A DNA stretch of 12,211 nt from Gemmatimonadales bacterium (GTDB taxonomy: Bacteria > Gemmatimonadota > Gemmatimonadetes > Gemmatimonadales > GWC2-71-9): the NCBI GenBank assembly GCA_013813675.1, contig JACCRH010000304.1, positions 1 through 12,211 on the forward strand, read 5' to 3'. The notes under the pieces were generated by a model that made no database searches, was not told the DNA's origin, and saw only the letters and a list, made by a program, of their open reading frames with translations. A program made the translations under genes and the position numbers. Shown one piece after another: positions 1-8,015 of this stretch (position 1 is its first letter; each line of letters opens with the position of its first letter).

Positions 1-446
1 ATCCAGGCGCTGGTCGAGCCGGTGCTCCAGGGCCTGGTGGTGGCCACCACGGTGAGCGCGCCGGGCGGGACCGCCAAGGTCGACCAAGCCATCGAGCTCT
101 GTGCCACTCAGCCGCCGCGAGCCGGGCGGCGGACCCTGGGCGCCGACCTGGGGTACGATCAGCGGAGTCTCATCACCGGGCTGCGGGCTCTGGGCTGGAC
201 GCCGCACATCGCTCAGGGGGCGGCGAGTATCCTGGACGGCCGGACCACGCGCCACGCCGGCCATGCCACGAGCCAACAGCGCCGCAAACGGGTGGAGGAG
301 AGTTTCGGCTGGAGCAAGACCGTCGGGCCCCTCCGCAAGCTGCGGCATCGCGGCCTGGCGCTGGTCGACTGATCTTCACCTTCACCATGGCGGCGTACAA
401 TCTGGTGCGGCTGCGGACCCTGATCGGCGTGGGGGTGGGTGCCTGA
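1..446 (+). pseudogene. IS5-family transposase, C-terminal half, frameshifted
   Basis: Frame 1 is open from the first base and stops at 370-372. It encodes an IS5-like C-terminal half: GADLGYD (one DDE-type Asp), then DGRTTRHAGHATSQQRRKRVEE with the final Glu, followed by FGWSKTVGPLRKLRHRGLALVD. In family members the text continues with a Trp and a segment like FTLTxAAYNLVRL. Exactly that segment (IFTFTMAAYNLVRLRTL) follows in the next frame from 372 and ends at TGA 444-446. Adding one base near 371 (gactga to gactgga) joins the two halves, so a one-base deletion explains the break. FGWSKT carries Ser where most relatives have Ile or Leu. The first catalytic Asp is outside the window. This is either a true pseudogene or a one-base sequencing error. 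The family call is firm; the subgroup is not. Confidence 0.85.
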
Positions 447-560
447 GACCGGCCCGGAACGCGGTCGGGGGCCTCGCGGGAGCCGGACTCCGGCGCCGCC
501 GATGCCCATCGAGGGAGAACCCATCGCGCTGAGAGGAAAATCGGTCACAGGTGCACCCTA

Positions 561-577
561 TTTCAGCAGCCCGCTAG
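561..577 (+). repeat. Putative right terminal end of the IS5-like element
   Basis: The sequence TTTCAGCAGCCCGCTAG lies 115 bases after the transposase stop. The pattern of T-run, CAGCAGCC, then CTAG is one I associate with the right ends of IS5-type elements. The matching left inverted repeat is outside the window, so it cannot be confirmed here. Confidence 0.45.
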
Positions 578-721
578 GCGGAGTGAGGGCAACCGGGATT
601 GCTGGATGTACACTCCCATAAGCTGCTGCGCTAGTCCTCTGACGGAGCTGAACGACGAGGCCCATACGCCAGGACCGCTTCGCGACACAGGGCTGAACAC
701 GAGAGCGGTTGCGTTCGCCGG
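578..721. other. Gap between IS end and glycosyltransferase operon
   Basis: These 144 bases hold no convincing reading frame. They form the 3' flank of the minus-strand operon, where a terminator would be expected, but I see no strong stem followed by a T-run on the minus strand. Confidence 0.5.
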
Positions 722-2425
722 CTAGGGCGCGCCAGGGGTCAAGACGCCGGCTTCGACGTCATAGGCGTATGGTTTTCGATCCGGCGCGAGGCGCATGATC
801 GTGGCATTCGCAGTACCGCGGTCATAGACGATCCACAGACGTGCGCTCTCAAGATTCGGATCGTTCGACATCAGACTCCTGTAGATGTCAGGATGCTCAC
901 CGTACCTTAGAAACACCATTGCTTTGTCGTCGGATATCGTGTTCATCGACGCGAGGAAACGGGACACCGGCGTCATGTGTCCCTGCTCCAATATTCGCGC
1001 TCGGCGGATGCTGAACCAGGCAGGCCACCATGCCAAGATACATGCAAACAGCGCGACAGTCGCCGACCTCTCCACGCCACTCCTCGAGCCCGACGAATCC
1101 GCCGTTTCATCGGTGAGCTTCCGTACGGTTGCCATGAATCCCGCCATGCAAACAAACGCCAGTACGGGTGCGAGTTCGAGGTAGTACCGGGTATGAAACG
1201 GGTGATGGTGATACGTCAGGTAGGCGGCTACTACGAGAGCCGAACTAGCCACCGCAAACCACGCTTCGGCGGAGATGAAGAACAGACCGACGAAAAAGAA
1301 GGGAAGCAACGCAGCGCGCCAGCCACCCCACATGTCGAAGGCAATGCCCCCCAAACGATCCACGAGGGTGGTTGGAAGCCCTTTCACGGTATGCGCGCTA
1401 CGGATTGAACGATAAAACGCGTCAAACTGGGGCAACTCGGGCGGTCCGCGACGCTGACCTACCGTGGTCACGTTGCCAAATCCGGGCAAGTCGAAGGGTA
1501 AGTAGGTCTTGGCATAGAGGACCTGGGGTGTCTCTGTCCAGTCTCCAGTGGTTTCTGCGCTCCACATAGGGATCACTCCTACGATCAGAACCCCCAACAC
1601 GCCTGCTACGACAACCTGCCTCCAGTCGCGCTGTTTTCTGGCAATCAGAAGAACCAGGGGGACAACCGGCAATCCCACCGCGAGAGCTGTCAGCGGGCGA
1701 GTGATCGCGGTCCATGCAATGAAGATTGCCGTGGCCGCCAACCAGTGGGGGCGTCCTGAGTCTCGCCATCGAAGGAGCGCCAGCCAAGCGCCGAGCAGGA
1801 GGGCGCTGGTTGTAACTTCAGAAAAATATGTCGGACGGTAATGCAGGTTGCCCCACGCTGTCGCCCAGAAGACCCAGGTGAGAAGGGCCACCCAGACACC
1901 TGATAGTCTCCGCGCCAGGACGAATACGAGCCCGCCAGTGACTCCACTCAGTGTCAGCGGAATCAATCCAGGAAGGCCCAGCGCAACCCCAGGGCTCAAT
2001 AGGAGTGAATGGCCCGGCGGGTACTTGGATGCCCAAGTGGGTACGATCATGACATGAAACTGCTCGAAGAACTCCGGCAGGGCAGGAGTCGGCGCAGCCC
2101 AGTGCCCCCTTGCAAAAAGCTTGGCCTGAAACAGGTATGCCGCCTCGTCGTGAATTACGGGTGGCGCGCGCATCGAGCCCCAGACGAACCACACCACCAG
2201 ACTGGTCAGAGCGCTGACCACGACGACGGCACTACGTGAACTCAGATAGCGCTCGAGGCTCCGGCTTGCAGGCAGACCACGATGCCGAGCAAAAACGACC
2301 GCAGCCACCACTACCCACACCGTCACCAATGCCCATGGTCGACCCACGCCCAGGCTGGAGCCGCTGGTCCAGACAGCGGCTCCGAATGCAAGAAAAGGCC
2401 ACCACACTGTAGGCCGCCAACTCAT
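722..2425 (-). CDS. GT-C fold membrane glycosyltransferase (GT39/PMT-like)
   Basis: A 567-residue polytopic inner-membrane protein, probably transferring a sugar from a polyprenyl-phosphate donor to an extracytoplasmic acceptor. The sequence shows an N-terminal hydrophobic stretch, then HDEAAY (residues 92-97), which matches the acidic first-loop motif carrying the catalytic Asp in GT-C enzymes. KYPPGH (134-139), RPTYFSEVT (197-205) and ITRPLTAL (241-248) follow; these loop motifs recur in PMT/GT39-like bacterial proteins. About ten or more membrane segments run to residue 470, with HTRYYLELAP at 411-420. The last 100 residues are a soluble tail containing a DRGxxNATIMR segment (535-545). The ATG at 2425 is preceded by a GGAGAG-like site nine bases upstream on the minus strand. 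It is the last gene of the operon, 24 bases after its neighbour. Donor sugar and acceptor cannot be read from the sequence. No truncation is visible. Confidence 0.8.
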   Translation of the reverse strand: MSWRPTVWWPFLAFGAAVWTSGSSLGVGRPWALVTVWVVVAAVVFARHRGLPASRSLERYLSSRSAVVVVSALTSLVVWFVWGSMRAPPVIHDEAAYLFQAKLFARGHWAAPTPALPEFFEQFHVMIVPTWASKYPPGHSLLLSPGVALGLPGLIPLTLSGVTGGLVFVLARRLSGVWVALLTWVFWATAWGNLHYRPTYFSEVTTSALLLGAWLALLRWRDSGRPHWLAATAIFIAWTAITRPLTALAVGLPVVPLVLLIARKQRDWRQVVVAGVLGVLIVGVIPMWSAETTGDWTETPQVLYAKTYLPFDLPGFGNVTTVGQRRGPPELPQFDAFYRSIRSAHTVKGLPTTLVDRLGGIAFDMWGGWRAALLPFFFVGLFFISAEAWFAVASSALVVAAYLTYHHHPFHTRYYLELAPVLAFVCMAGFMATVRKLTDETADSSGSRSGVERSATVALFACILAWWPAWFSIRRARILEQGHMTPVSRFLASMNTISDDKAMVFLRYGEHPDIYRSLMSNDPNLESARLWIVYDRGTANATIMRLAPDRKPYAYDVEAGVLTPGAP

Positions 2426-2449
2426 TCGAAGGCTCTCCGTGCCAACCGC

Positions 2450-4036
2450 CTACTCCGTCACATCCCCCTCATTCGCATCAGGAAACGCGACCAGGAATAG
2501 CATTTCATCCCCGGCACTCGCCAGGAGCCTTACCGTCGCGTTGTCTCGCGTGAGGGCTCCAAGAAGCCAGTTCCACGGCCGTCCGGTCTGAGCAATGTCT
2601 CCGGTGTAGCCGTACGCCAGAAACTCGCGGTGCTCTCGTATGAATGCCTTGTATTCCCTGATACCGTTAGGAAACCAGGGCCGAAGGGCCAGAAAGCCAC
2701 GATCGACTGTGTCATGTTTGTTGACTCGAAGTGCAATCTCAGGGTCAGCCAAATAGACGATTCGTGACGTGATCGCTGGGTTCCCGTAGTACCCGAGTTG
2801 CAAGAATCCTTGTGAATGCCATGTGGCGATCGGTAGATCGTGCGCTCCACTGGCCAGAATCCAGGCACTCGTCCTCCCGAGATACACGGCCGTCGCCGAC
2901 GCACGCCCTGCCTCTGTGAACTGGCGGCACACGAACACGCCCCCCAGGACGACGAGTACGCCGCCAACAGCCGATGGCATGTGGCTGGCCATGGCAGGGA
3001 TCAGCAGCGCGACCAGGATGGCCACTCCGATAACGCTTGGCAGGGCATACCTCGGCGCAAATCCGCCATGAAGCAGCTGTGCGGCCGATACCTCTAAGAA
3101 GGGCAGTGCTACGATCAGGCAGATGGCAACGAGCTCCCACCAGTGGAACGGAGAGAACCTGTCCATCGGGACGGGCCGCCTGGGCGTTGTCGAAAGGAGC
3201 GCAGACACCACAATCACCATGAGGACCAGAACAATTGCCAAGCTGGCAGGATCCAGGAGAAAGCTGTAGAACCTGGGCGCATCCTGCCAAGTGGGACGCG
3301 CCCAAAAGTTCTGCGCCCATCCGGCCGCGCTTCGGATGTGCGGGAGGAAAACAGCTATTGGCAGTAGTGACGTCGAGAGGGACGCCCACACTTTCGTGTC
3401 CACACGACCGCGGGCGACGGTTCGAGCGACCTCTCCGCCAGCTATTCCCAGCAGGAAGAACGCCGCATAGTAATGGGCTGCGACCGCGGCCGCGGAGGCA
3501 AACGCTAGGCCGCCCAGCGCCACGTTCCTGCGAGGGCCATCCTCAGTGGCCACAACCCAGCACAAGAGCGCAAGAGAACCAAACCCCATGATGAGAGCGT
3601 AGCCCCGACCCTCAATGGCATAGTCATACGCTGCGGTCGTCAAGGGAAACGACAATGCGATCAAACCGACGCTAGGTGTGGTGCGTCGCGAGACGAGGGC
3701 ATACAGACACAGGCTCATCAGCCAATATCCCAGCACTGAGGGCAACCGTACGGAGAGTTGATTGGCGTCGAGTAGCGGGAATAGTGCGCGCGAGAACAGG
3801 TAGAATGATGGGGGATGTTGATCGGCGCCGGTCAGAATAGCGTCGAATACGCCCCGAATACTGGCGGAACGAGCAATGTACAGAGTGAAGAACTCGTCGG
3901 CCCACATGGGCCGAACCGCGGCGAGCCAGGTAGCACCCGGAAAGTAGACGAGAGAAAACGCAAGTAGCGCACCACTTGGATACTGATCTGCCAGGCGGCA
4001 GACATACGCGGTCGACTTCCTGATGAGATTCATCAC
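2450..4036 (-). CDS. GT-C membrane glycosyltransferase, intact paralogue of the broken gene at 10195
   Basis: A 528-residue multi-spanning protein. GT-C signatures: MWADEFF (44-50) with the presumed catalytic Asp-Glu in the first extracytoplasmic loop, GADQHPP (70-76), RLPS (97-100), EGRGYAL (142-148), AHYY (187-190) and FAPRYALP (326-333). The tail after about residue 375 is soluble, with DRGFLALRPWFPNGI at 445-459. By family analogy it would transfer a lipid-linked sugar outside the cytoplasm. Two starts are adjacent: GTG at 4036 and ATG at 4033, both served by GGAG (6 or 9 bases upstream). The upstream gene ends only 12 bases away, so cotranscription is very likely. The same motif series, including the unusual GADQHP and the RGxxxLxPWFPxGI tail motif, recurs in the frameshifted plus-strand gene at 10195-11673. 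The two are therefore paralogues, and this is the apparently functional copy. Confidence 0.8.
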   Translation of the reverse strand: MMNLIRKSTAYVCRLADQYPSGALLAFSLVYFPGATWLAAVRPMWADEFFTLYIARSASIRGVFDAILTGADQHPPSFYLFSRALFPLLDANQLSVRLPSVLGYWLMSLCLYALVSRRTTPSVGLIALSFPLTTAAYDYAIEGRGYALIMGFGSLALLCWVVATEDGPRRNVALGGLAFASAAAVAAHYYAAFFLLGIAGGEVARTVARGRVDTKVWASLSTSLLPIAVFLPHIRSAAGWAQNFWARPTWQDAPRFYSFLLDPASLAIVLVLMVIVVSALLSTTPRRPVPMDRFSPFHWWELVAICLIVALPFLEVSAAQLLHGGFAPRYALPSVIGVAILVALLIPAMASHMPSAVGGVLVVLGGVFVCRQFTEAGRASATAVYLGRTSAWILASGAHDLPIATWHSQGFLQLGYYGNPAITSRIVYLADPEIALRVNKHDTVDRGFLALRPWFPNGIREYKAFIREHREFLAYGYTGDIAQTGRPWNWLLGALTRDNATVRLLASAGDEMLFLVAFPDANEGDVTE

Positions 4037-4048
4037 GGACGTCTCCAG

Positions 4049-5761
4049 TTACTCAAAGCTGAGCTGGAAGACTCCAGCCAACCGGTCGAGGTGTTGGTAC
4101 ACGATGCGCCCGCCCATAGACTGGAGCTCGGCGAGAAGCTGCTGGTGTGAGTTATCGAGAGGATGGGCTACGAACATCCATGCCGTGGGGTGGGCTACCT
4201 CTCGTATCCTGGCGCTCTCTCGTTTGGCCCATCCAGCGTCAGGACCCTCTCGACTCAAGCCGCCAAGAGCGAGCCATTGGACGCCCGTGGAGAGTCCAAG
4301 CAATTCGCTCCTCCCACGATACTCGTACACCAAGTCATGGCCTTCGTGGGGCGCGACAGGCCGGCCGCGGCTTGGTGCGTTCTCGAAGGCGGGACCGCCG
4401 AGGCCTCCACGAGCACGAAACCAATCCAATCGTTTCCGATCAGGCGAATGCCAATCGGTCGTGTAGAATGCCCAGACCGGCAGGCCGCGGGCGTAGATAT
4501 AGATCGGCTCGCCAGGACGATGGCGGCGCTCCAATGCCGCTATGACGCCGCGGCCGTTCTCGGCGCGGTCAGAGTCGACCATCTGCAGGAGGTCGACGGC
4601 AGCAGCCCGACATACGAGGAGGGATGCCACCAACCCGAGCAGAAGCTTGCCTCGGTCGGGTGCGAAGGACAGACTCAGCCGCTCCATTCCGGCCGCGAGA
4701 AGGAGGATCAAGCTGGGGACGGTGAAGAGGACGAGCCGAAGCGCAATCGGATATCGCTCGAGAGCCGAAGCGAGAAGGGTGAGGCCGGTGGATCCGAGCA
4801 CCAAGACCACTGTCGCGGCGCCACGCCTTTCCCAAAAGCGTGCCACGCCGAGAACGGCACATCCAACGAGAGCGAGAGAGCCGACGTTGATCACAAGTTC
4901 GCGAGCCGGGGACGTGAGCCATCCCGTTCTTTCACCCAAGATGGACAGCCACACGATCTCCCGGAGTGCGACCCATGCGCGTTCGGGAAGGTTCGGGAAG
5001 GCCGCCGTCAGGAAATTCGCTCGCCACACGGTGTGCAGATACGCACTGTCGGCGGCGCGATAGAACACCAGGAACAAGAAGATTGTGAGCGCTGCAAAGA
5101 TCAGTCCATTGATACCGAGCCACCGTCTCGCGAGCGGCGATCGCCGTACCGCTGTCGACACAGCCAAACCGATTCCGGCTCCGCCCAGGACGATCGGTGC
5201 AGGCGTCGATGCGAGGAGGCCGAGGACCCCGACAGCAAGAAGCGCGCTCCAAGGACGGCGCAGGGAGGGATTCTCCAGTATCTGCAAGCCGAGTATGATG
5301 ACCACAACACCCAGCAAGAAATCAATGGAGTACGGCTTCAGTTCAGCACTGTAGAGGATCAGAACTGGCGAGAATGCCGCGAGGGATATCGCAACCGTTG
5401 CTCCGGACGGTGAAAGCAGCCGCAGCGCGAGGGGCACGAAGAGAAACAATCCCGCGAGCCCGGCCAAGAGTGGAACCAAGCGCAGAGCCCACTCGTTGAT
5501 GCCTCCGACCTGGAGGACGAGTCGTTCGGCCCATAGGAAAAGCACTGGCGCCGCTTGATTGTAATCCAGCGGTGCGCCCAGTCCTCCGAACGACCGCGTC
5601 GCGAGATTCAGAGCCAGGGAGGCTTCGTCGAGCCATAGCGAAGCGTTTTGTGAGTAGTTCCCCATCCGGAGGATGACTCCGGCAGTCAGCACCGCGGCCA
5701 CCAGACGACCGTGGCGCACCCCGACCGGAGAGCGCCACGGCTCCGCAGAGGCCGTTTGCAT
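4049..5761 (-). CDS. GT-C membrane glycosyltransferase, ELKPYS type
   Basis: A 570-residue polytopic protein. After a first membrane segment (about 18-32) comes LWLDEASLA (42-50), with the Asp-Glu pair typical of the GT-C catalytic loop. NQAAPVLFLW (68-77) and YSAELKPYSID (137-147) follow; the ELKPYS segment is a recurrent motif in this bacterial GT-C branch. Further hydrophobic segments run to about residue 395, followed by a soluble tail of about 170 residues. Its ATG shares the base at 5761 with the TGA of the upstream GT2 gene (ATGA overlap), which strongly suggests translational coupling. The lipid-linked sugar made by that GT2 is a plausible donor for this enzyme, but this is inference. 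It differs clearly from the two GT-C proteins downstream in both first-loop and later motifs, so the three are not simple tandem duplicates. It ends with TAA at 4049-4051. Confidence 0.8.
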   Translation of the reverse strand: MQTASAEPWRSPVGVRHGRLVAAVLTAGVILRMGNYSQNASLWLDEASLALNLATRSFGGLGAPLDYNQAAPVLFLWAERLVLQVGGINEWALRLVPLLAGLAGLFLFVPLALRLLSPSGATVAISLAAFSPVLILYSAELKPYSIDFLLGVVVIILGLQILENPSLRRPWSALLAVGVLGLLASTPAPIVLGGAGIGLAVSTAVRRSPLARRWLGINGLIFAALTIFLFLVFYRAADSAYLHTVWRANFLTAAFPNLPERAWVALREIVWLSILGERTGWLTSPARELVINVGSLALVGCAVLGVARFWERRGAATVVLVLGSTGLTLLASALERYPIALRLVLFTVPSLILLLAAGMERLSLSFAPDRGKLLLGLVASLLVCRAAAVDLLQMVDSDRAENGRGVIAALERRHRPGEPIYIYARGLPVWAFYTTDWHSPDRKRLDWFRARGGLGGPAFENAPSRGRPVAPHEGHDLVYEYRGRSELLGLSTGVQWLALGGLSREGPDAGWAKRESARIREVAHPTAWMFVAHPLDNSHQQLLAELQSMGGRIVYQHLDRLAGVFQLSFE

Positions 5762-6948
5762 CAGCGCCGGTGCATTCCGAGGATACTAAAGAAAAAGCTC
5801 GAGAGTATTCCTTGAAATCCCAGTACGGTAAGGGTCATCCCAGGGATGACCCATCGCATGGTCTGGGCGTAGTCGAGGTCCCCAAAATCACGTTGGCGCC
5901 ACTGGTTAACGGCCACGACAAGGAAGATGAGTCCGAGTGCGATGGTGACGAACCCCAGCAACAGTCCTCGTTCGAGAGTCGCGACCCGGAAGAGCCTGGT
6001 GAGGCGTTCGTCTGAGGGAAGAAGACCTTCAGCAATGGCGAACACCTTGGTCATGAGGGCGAATACGATCGCTTGGACACCGCAGATCAGCGCAAGGCTG
6101 GCAAAGAGAAGAGTATGGACGTCGAAGGTGATACCAGAGATCGTCAAGCGCGGCATGGCGATGGCGTAACCGATCATGGACAGCAGCCCCAAGACGATTC
6201 CTGGAACCAGAAAGAGCCACCGAGGTGAGAACAACAAGAAGAACCTCAGATGTCGCCACCCGTCCCTGAAGGTACGCAGGTGAGGAGCGTGCGCCCGCCG
6301 GCCGTCGGGCCGAAGCGTGATGGGTACTTCGGCGATACGAGCATTCGCCAACGAAGCCTTGATCACCATCTCAGAAGCAAATTCCATCCCTGTGCATCTC
6401 TGATCGAGGCGTTGAAACAGCTCCTTCGTGAAACCACGCATGCCACAGTGAATGTCGTGGATTGGTGCACGGAACCACCACCTGGCCATGAGCGAAAACA
6501 GCGGATTGCCCACATACCGGTGCAAGAGAGGCATCGCTCCAGGCATGACTTGACCACCGCCGGACGAAAGCCGGCAACCCTGCACCAGATCGTGCCCATC
6601 GCGTAACTTTGCCACAAATGCAGGTACGAAAGAGAGATCATAGCTCAGGTCTGCATCTGCCATTACTACGAATCGGCCCTTGGCTGCTGTGATTCCACCG
6701 ATGAGCGCGCTGCCGTAACCGCGCTGCACGACGGACACCACCCGGGCTCCGGCCGCCGCCGCGAGCCCCGGAGAGTCGTCCGTGCTGCCGTTGTCGGCTA
6801 CGATCACCTCTCCGGAGATTCCGTGGGAGACGAGTGCCTGCCAAGCTGCGTCCACGCAGGTAGCGACGGTATCCGATTCATTGAGGCACGGCAACACCAC
6901 GGAGCATTCAATGACTGGCTGGCCCACCGAACCAGAAGGTCTGGTCAT
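5761..6948 (-). CDS. GT2 polyprenyl-phosphate glycosyltransferase with C-terminal membrane domain
   Basis: A 395-residue enzyme of the dolichyl/undecaprenyl-phosphate sugar synthase type. It would transfer a sugar from a nucleotide donor to a polyprenyl phosphate at the cytoplasmic face. The GT-A domain (about 14-235) shows VVLPCLNE (17-24), ADNGSTDD (51-58) and the metal-binding DADLSYD (98-104). IHDIHCGMRGF (163-173), TGMEFASEM (186-194) and the PHLRTFRDGWRHLRF run (222-236) follow and are characteristic of this subgroup. Four hydrophobic segments follow, at about 243-264, 280-303, 327-348 and 366-390. The ATG at 6948 has GGAG ten bases upstream. It is the first gene of the tight operon and overlaps the next by one base. 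Sugar specificity (glucose, mannose or other) is not readable. The gene is less GC-rich than the GT2 gene upstream, so the two probably have different histories. Confidence 0.88.
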   Translation of the reverse strand: MTRPSGSVGQPVIECSVVLPCLNESDTVATCVDAAWQALVSHGISGEVIVADNGSTDDSPGLAAAAGARVVSVVQRGYGSALIGGITAAKGRFVVMADADLSYDLSFVPAFVAKLRDGHDLVQGCRLSSGGGQVMPGAMPLLHRYVGNPLFSLMARWWFRAPIHDIHCGMRGFTKELFQRLDQRCTGMEFASEMVIKASLANARIAEVPITLRPDGRRAHAPHLRTFRDGWRHLRFFLLFSPRWLFLVPGIVLGLLSMIGYAIAMPRLTISGITFDVHTLLFASLALICGVQAIVFALMTKVFAIAEGLLPSDERLTRLFRVATLERGLLLGFVTIALGLIFLVVAVNQWRQRDFGDLDYAQTMRWVIPGMTLTVLGFQGILSSFFFSILGMHRR

Positions 6949-7078
6949 CTAGCGAATACTCCGGGAGGCGGCGCGAATAGATATCGTTACGCCAGCAGGA
7001 GAGGAGCCCGGCTCGAAAGACAGCGCCCAGCGCACCTCGTGGAGAAGCGCGAAGCACCACCGACACGACCACGTCCGC
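6949..7078 (-). other. Spacer between the two GT2 genes; composition switch
   Basis: No gene is visible in these 130 bases. It contains the Shine-Dalgarno of the downstream GT2 gene and a patch of AT-rich bases (about 6970-6983) that might hold a minus-strand promoter, though no clear -35/-10 pair can be claimed. The surrounding genes differ in GC content, so this spacer marks the edge of the lower-GC operon block. Confidence 0.35.
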
Positions 7079-7864
7079 TCAACGTCCGGCATCCGTCGAT
7101 TCTGCTCCCAGCGACGGCAGCGCGTCGGCGGGGGAGCGGCGGGGGTCGGTCATCGGGCGAGGCAGCCGCGAAAAGATGTTGTAGCGAAGAATGTGCCCGA
7201 TGGCGGCGACTCCGTCGCGCCAGCCGATCTTCTTGCCCTCGGCGTAGGTGCGCCCCGAATAGGAGATCCCGACCTCCCAGATCCGGGCCCGCGCCTGGGC
7301 CAGCCGCGCCGTCAGCTCGGGCTCGAACCCGAAGCGCTCGCTGGTCAGCACGAGCGACTTGAGCAGAGGCGCCCGGACCATCTTGTAGCAGGTCTCCATG
7401 TCGGTGAGGTTCAGGTCAGTGAACATGTTCGACAGGAGCGTGAGGAAGCGGTTGCCGATCGAATGCCAGAAGTAGAGCACCCGGTGATCGCCGCCGAGGA
7501 AGCGGGACCCGAACACGGCGTCGGCGTCGCCCCGGATGATTGGATCCAGGAGCCGCGGCAGCTCCGCCGGATCGTACTCGAGGTCGGCGTCCTGGACGAC
7601 GATGACGTCGCCGGTGGCGTGGGCGATGCCAGTCCGGAGCGCGGCTCCTTTGCCCCGGTTCCGTTCGTGATGGACGACCCGGGCGATGGCCCTCTGGCGC
7701 TGGAGCCCGTCGAGGATCCGGCCGGTAGCGTCGGACGACGCGTCGTTGACGGCGATGATCTCGATGTCCAGGGGCACCGCGCGAACTCGCCGCACCACCT
7801 CGGCGACCGTACGCTCCTCGTTGAACGCCGCCATGATCACCGACAATCGTACGCTGGTGGTCAC
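7079..7864 (-). CDS. Soluble GT2 glycosyltransferase (polyprenyl-phosphate sugar synthase-like)
   Basis: A 261-residue GT-A enzyme without membrane segments. Motifs in order: SVIMAAFNEE (8-17), VNDASSDAT (39-47), NRGKGAALRTG (69-79), DADLEYD (92-98, metal/nucleotide-sugar site), GSRFLGG (119-125), TDMETCYKM (154-162), FGFEPELTARLA (178-189) and the SGRTYAEGKKIGW run (203-215). This series is typical of single-domain dolichyl-phosphate mannose/glucose synthase-like GT2 proteins. The likely reaction is nucleotide sugar plus polyprenyl phosphate giving polyprenyl-phosphate sugar in the cytoplasm. The start is GTG at 7864, supported by AGGAG eight bases upstream. Codon use is strongly GC-rich, like the SGNH gene next door. 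It runs divergently from that gene and could share a transcript with the operon 130 bases downstream. The donor sugar is unknown. Confidence 0.88.
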   Translation of the reverse strand: MTTSVRLSVIMAAFNEERTVAEVVRRVRAVPLDIEIIAVNDASSDATGRILDGLQRQRAIARVVHHERNRGKGAALRTGIAHATGDVIVVQDADLEYDPAELPRLLDPIIRGDADAVFGSRFLGGDHRVLYFWHSIGNRFLTLLSNMFTDLNLTDMETCYKMVRAPLLKSLVLTSERFGFEPELTARLAQARARIWEVGISYSGRTYAEGKKIGWRDGVAAIGHILRYNIFSRLPRPMTDPRRSPADALPSLGAESTDAGR

Positions 7865-7872
7865 CCGTTCAG

Positions 7873-7877
7873 CTCCT
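7873..7877 (-). promoter_or_regulatory. Shine-Dalgarno AGGAG deciding the GTG start at 7864
   Basis: On the minus strand AGGAG ends eight bases before the GTG. That spacing supports GTG over internal starts; the first conserved GT2 motif begins at about residue 8, so a later start would damage the domain. Confidence 0.7.
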
Positions 7878-7923
7878 AGTGGTGGGGCGCGGCCGGCCCC
7901 AACTTGCAGGACGCGCGACGTGG

Positions 7924-7942
7924 CGACCTCCGGCGGAGGTCG
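7924..7942. repeat. Perfect 8-bp inverted repeat, 3-base loop
   Basis: CGACCTCC, then GGC, then GGAGGTCG. The arms are exact reverse complements. It sits near the middle of the divergent region, 59 bases from the GT2 start and 73 bases from the SGNH start. It could be a dimeric regulator's operator or a leader hairpin. There is no T-run, so a terminator is unlikely. The GC-rich background makes chance occurrence possible. Confidence 0.5.
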
Positions 7943-8015
7943 AGCCGCAGGTGCGGCGAGGCGGACACGCGACGAAGTGGGACCAGAATGGAAATAATGT
8001 AATTATGGGGAGCCC

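Larger units (their letters stand above)
1..577 (+). mobile_element. 3' part of an IS5-type insertion sequence
   Basis: The window opens inside a transposase reading frame of the IS5 family. After its stop there is a stretch of roughly 115 bases without a gene, then a motif that looks like the right end of such elements (561-577). The left end and the first half of the transposase lie before the window. Seen directly: the open frame from base 1, the family-like C-terminus and the terminal motif. Inference: the element ends at about 573-577, with CTAG (574-577) possibly the target duplication, because IS5 itself targets YTAR sites. The transposase is frameshifted, so this copy is probably immobile unless the missing base is a sequencing error. 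It lies at the downstream edge of the glycosyltransferase operon. Confidence 0.7.
7865..8015. promoter_or_regulatory. Divergent intergenic region, probable two-way promoter
   Basis: This 151-base gap separates the minus-strand GT2 gene and the plus-strand SGNH gene, so promoters for both must lie here unless they lie inside the genes. It has a GC-rich core with a GGGGC/GCCCC repeat (7884-7888 with 7896-7900) and a stronger inverted repeat at 7924-7942. An AT-rich patch at about 7988-8006 lies just before the SGNH start; TAATGT at 7995-8000 is a possible -10, but no matching -35 is clear. GGGGAG directly precedes the ATG at 8016 with only three bases between them, which is unusually close for a ribosome site. 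Confidence 0.45.

Noticed and set aside
447..466. GACCG/CGGTC stem after the transposase stop as a terminator
   Set aside because: Only five base pairs with a ten-base loop and no T-run.
439..621. A 60-residue open frame crossing the IS end
   Set aside because: It runs across the terminal inverted repeat and out of the element, and its translation resembles no protein I know.
977..1408. A 143-residue plus-strand open frame
   Set aside because: Antisense to the GT39-like gene; arginine-rich, low-complexity translation typical of a shadow frame.
4163..5413. A 416-residue plus-strand open frame
   Set aside because: It is antisense to the ELKPYS-type GT-C gene, is highly charged and polar with no motif, and has no supporting start context.
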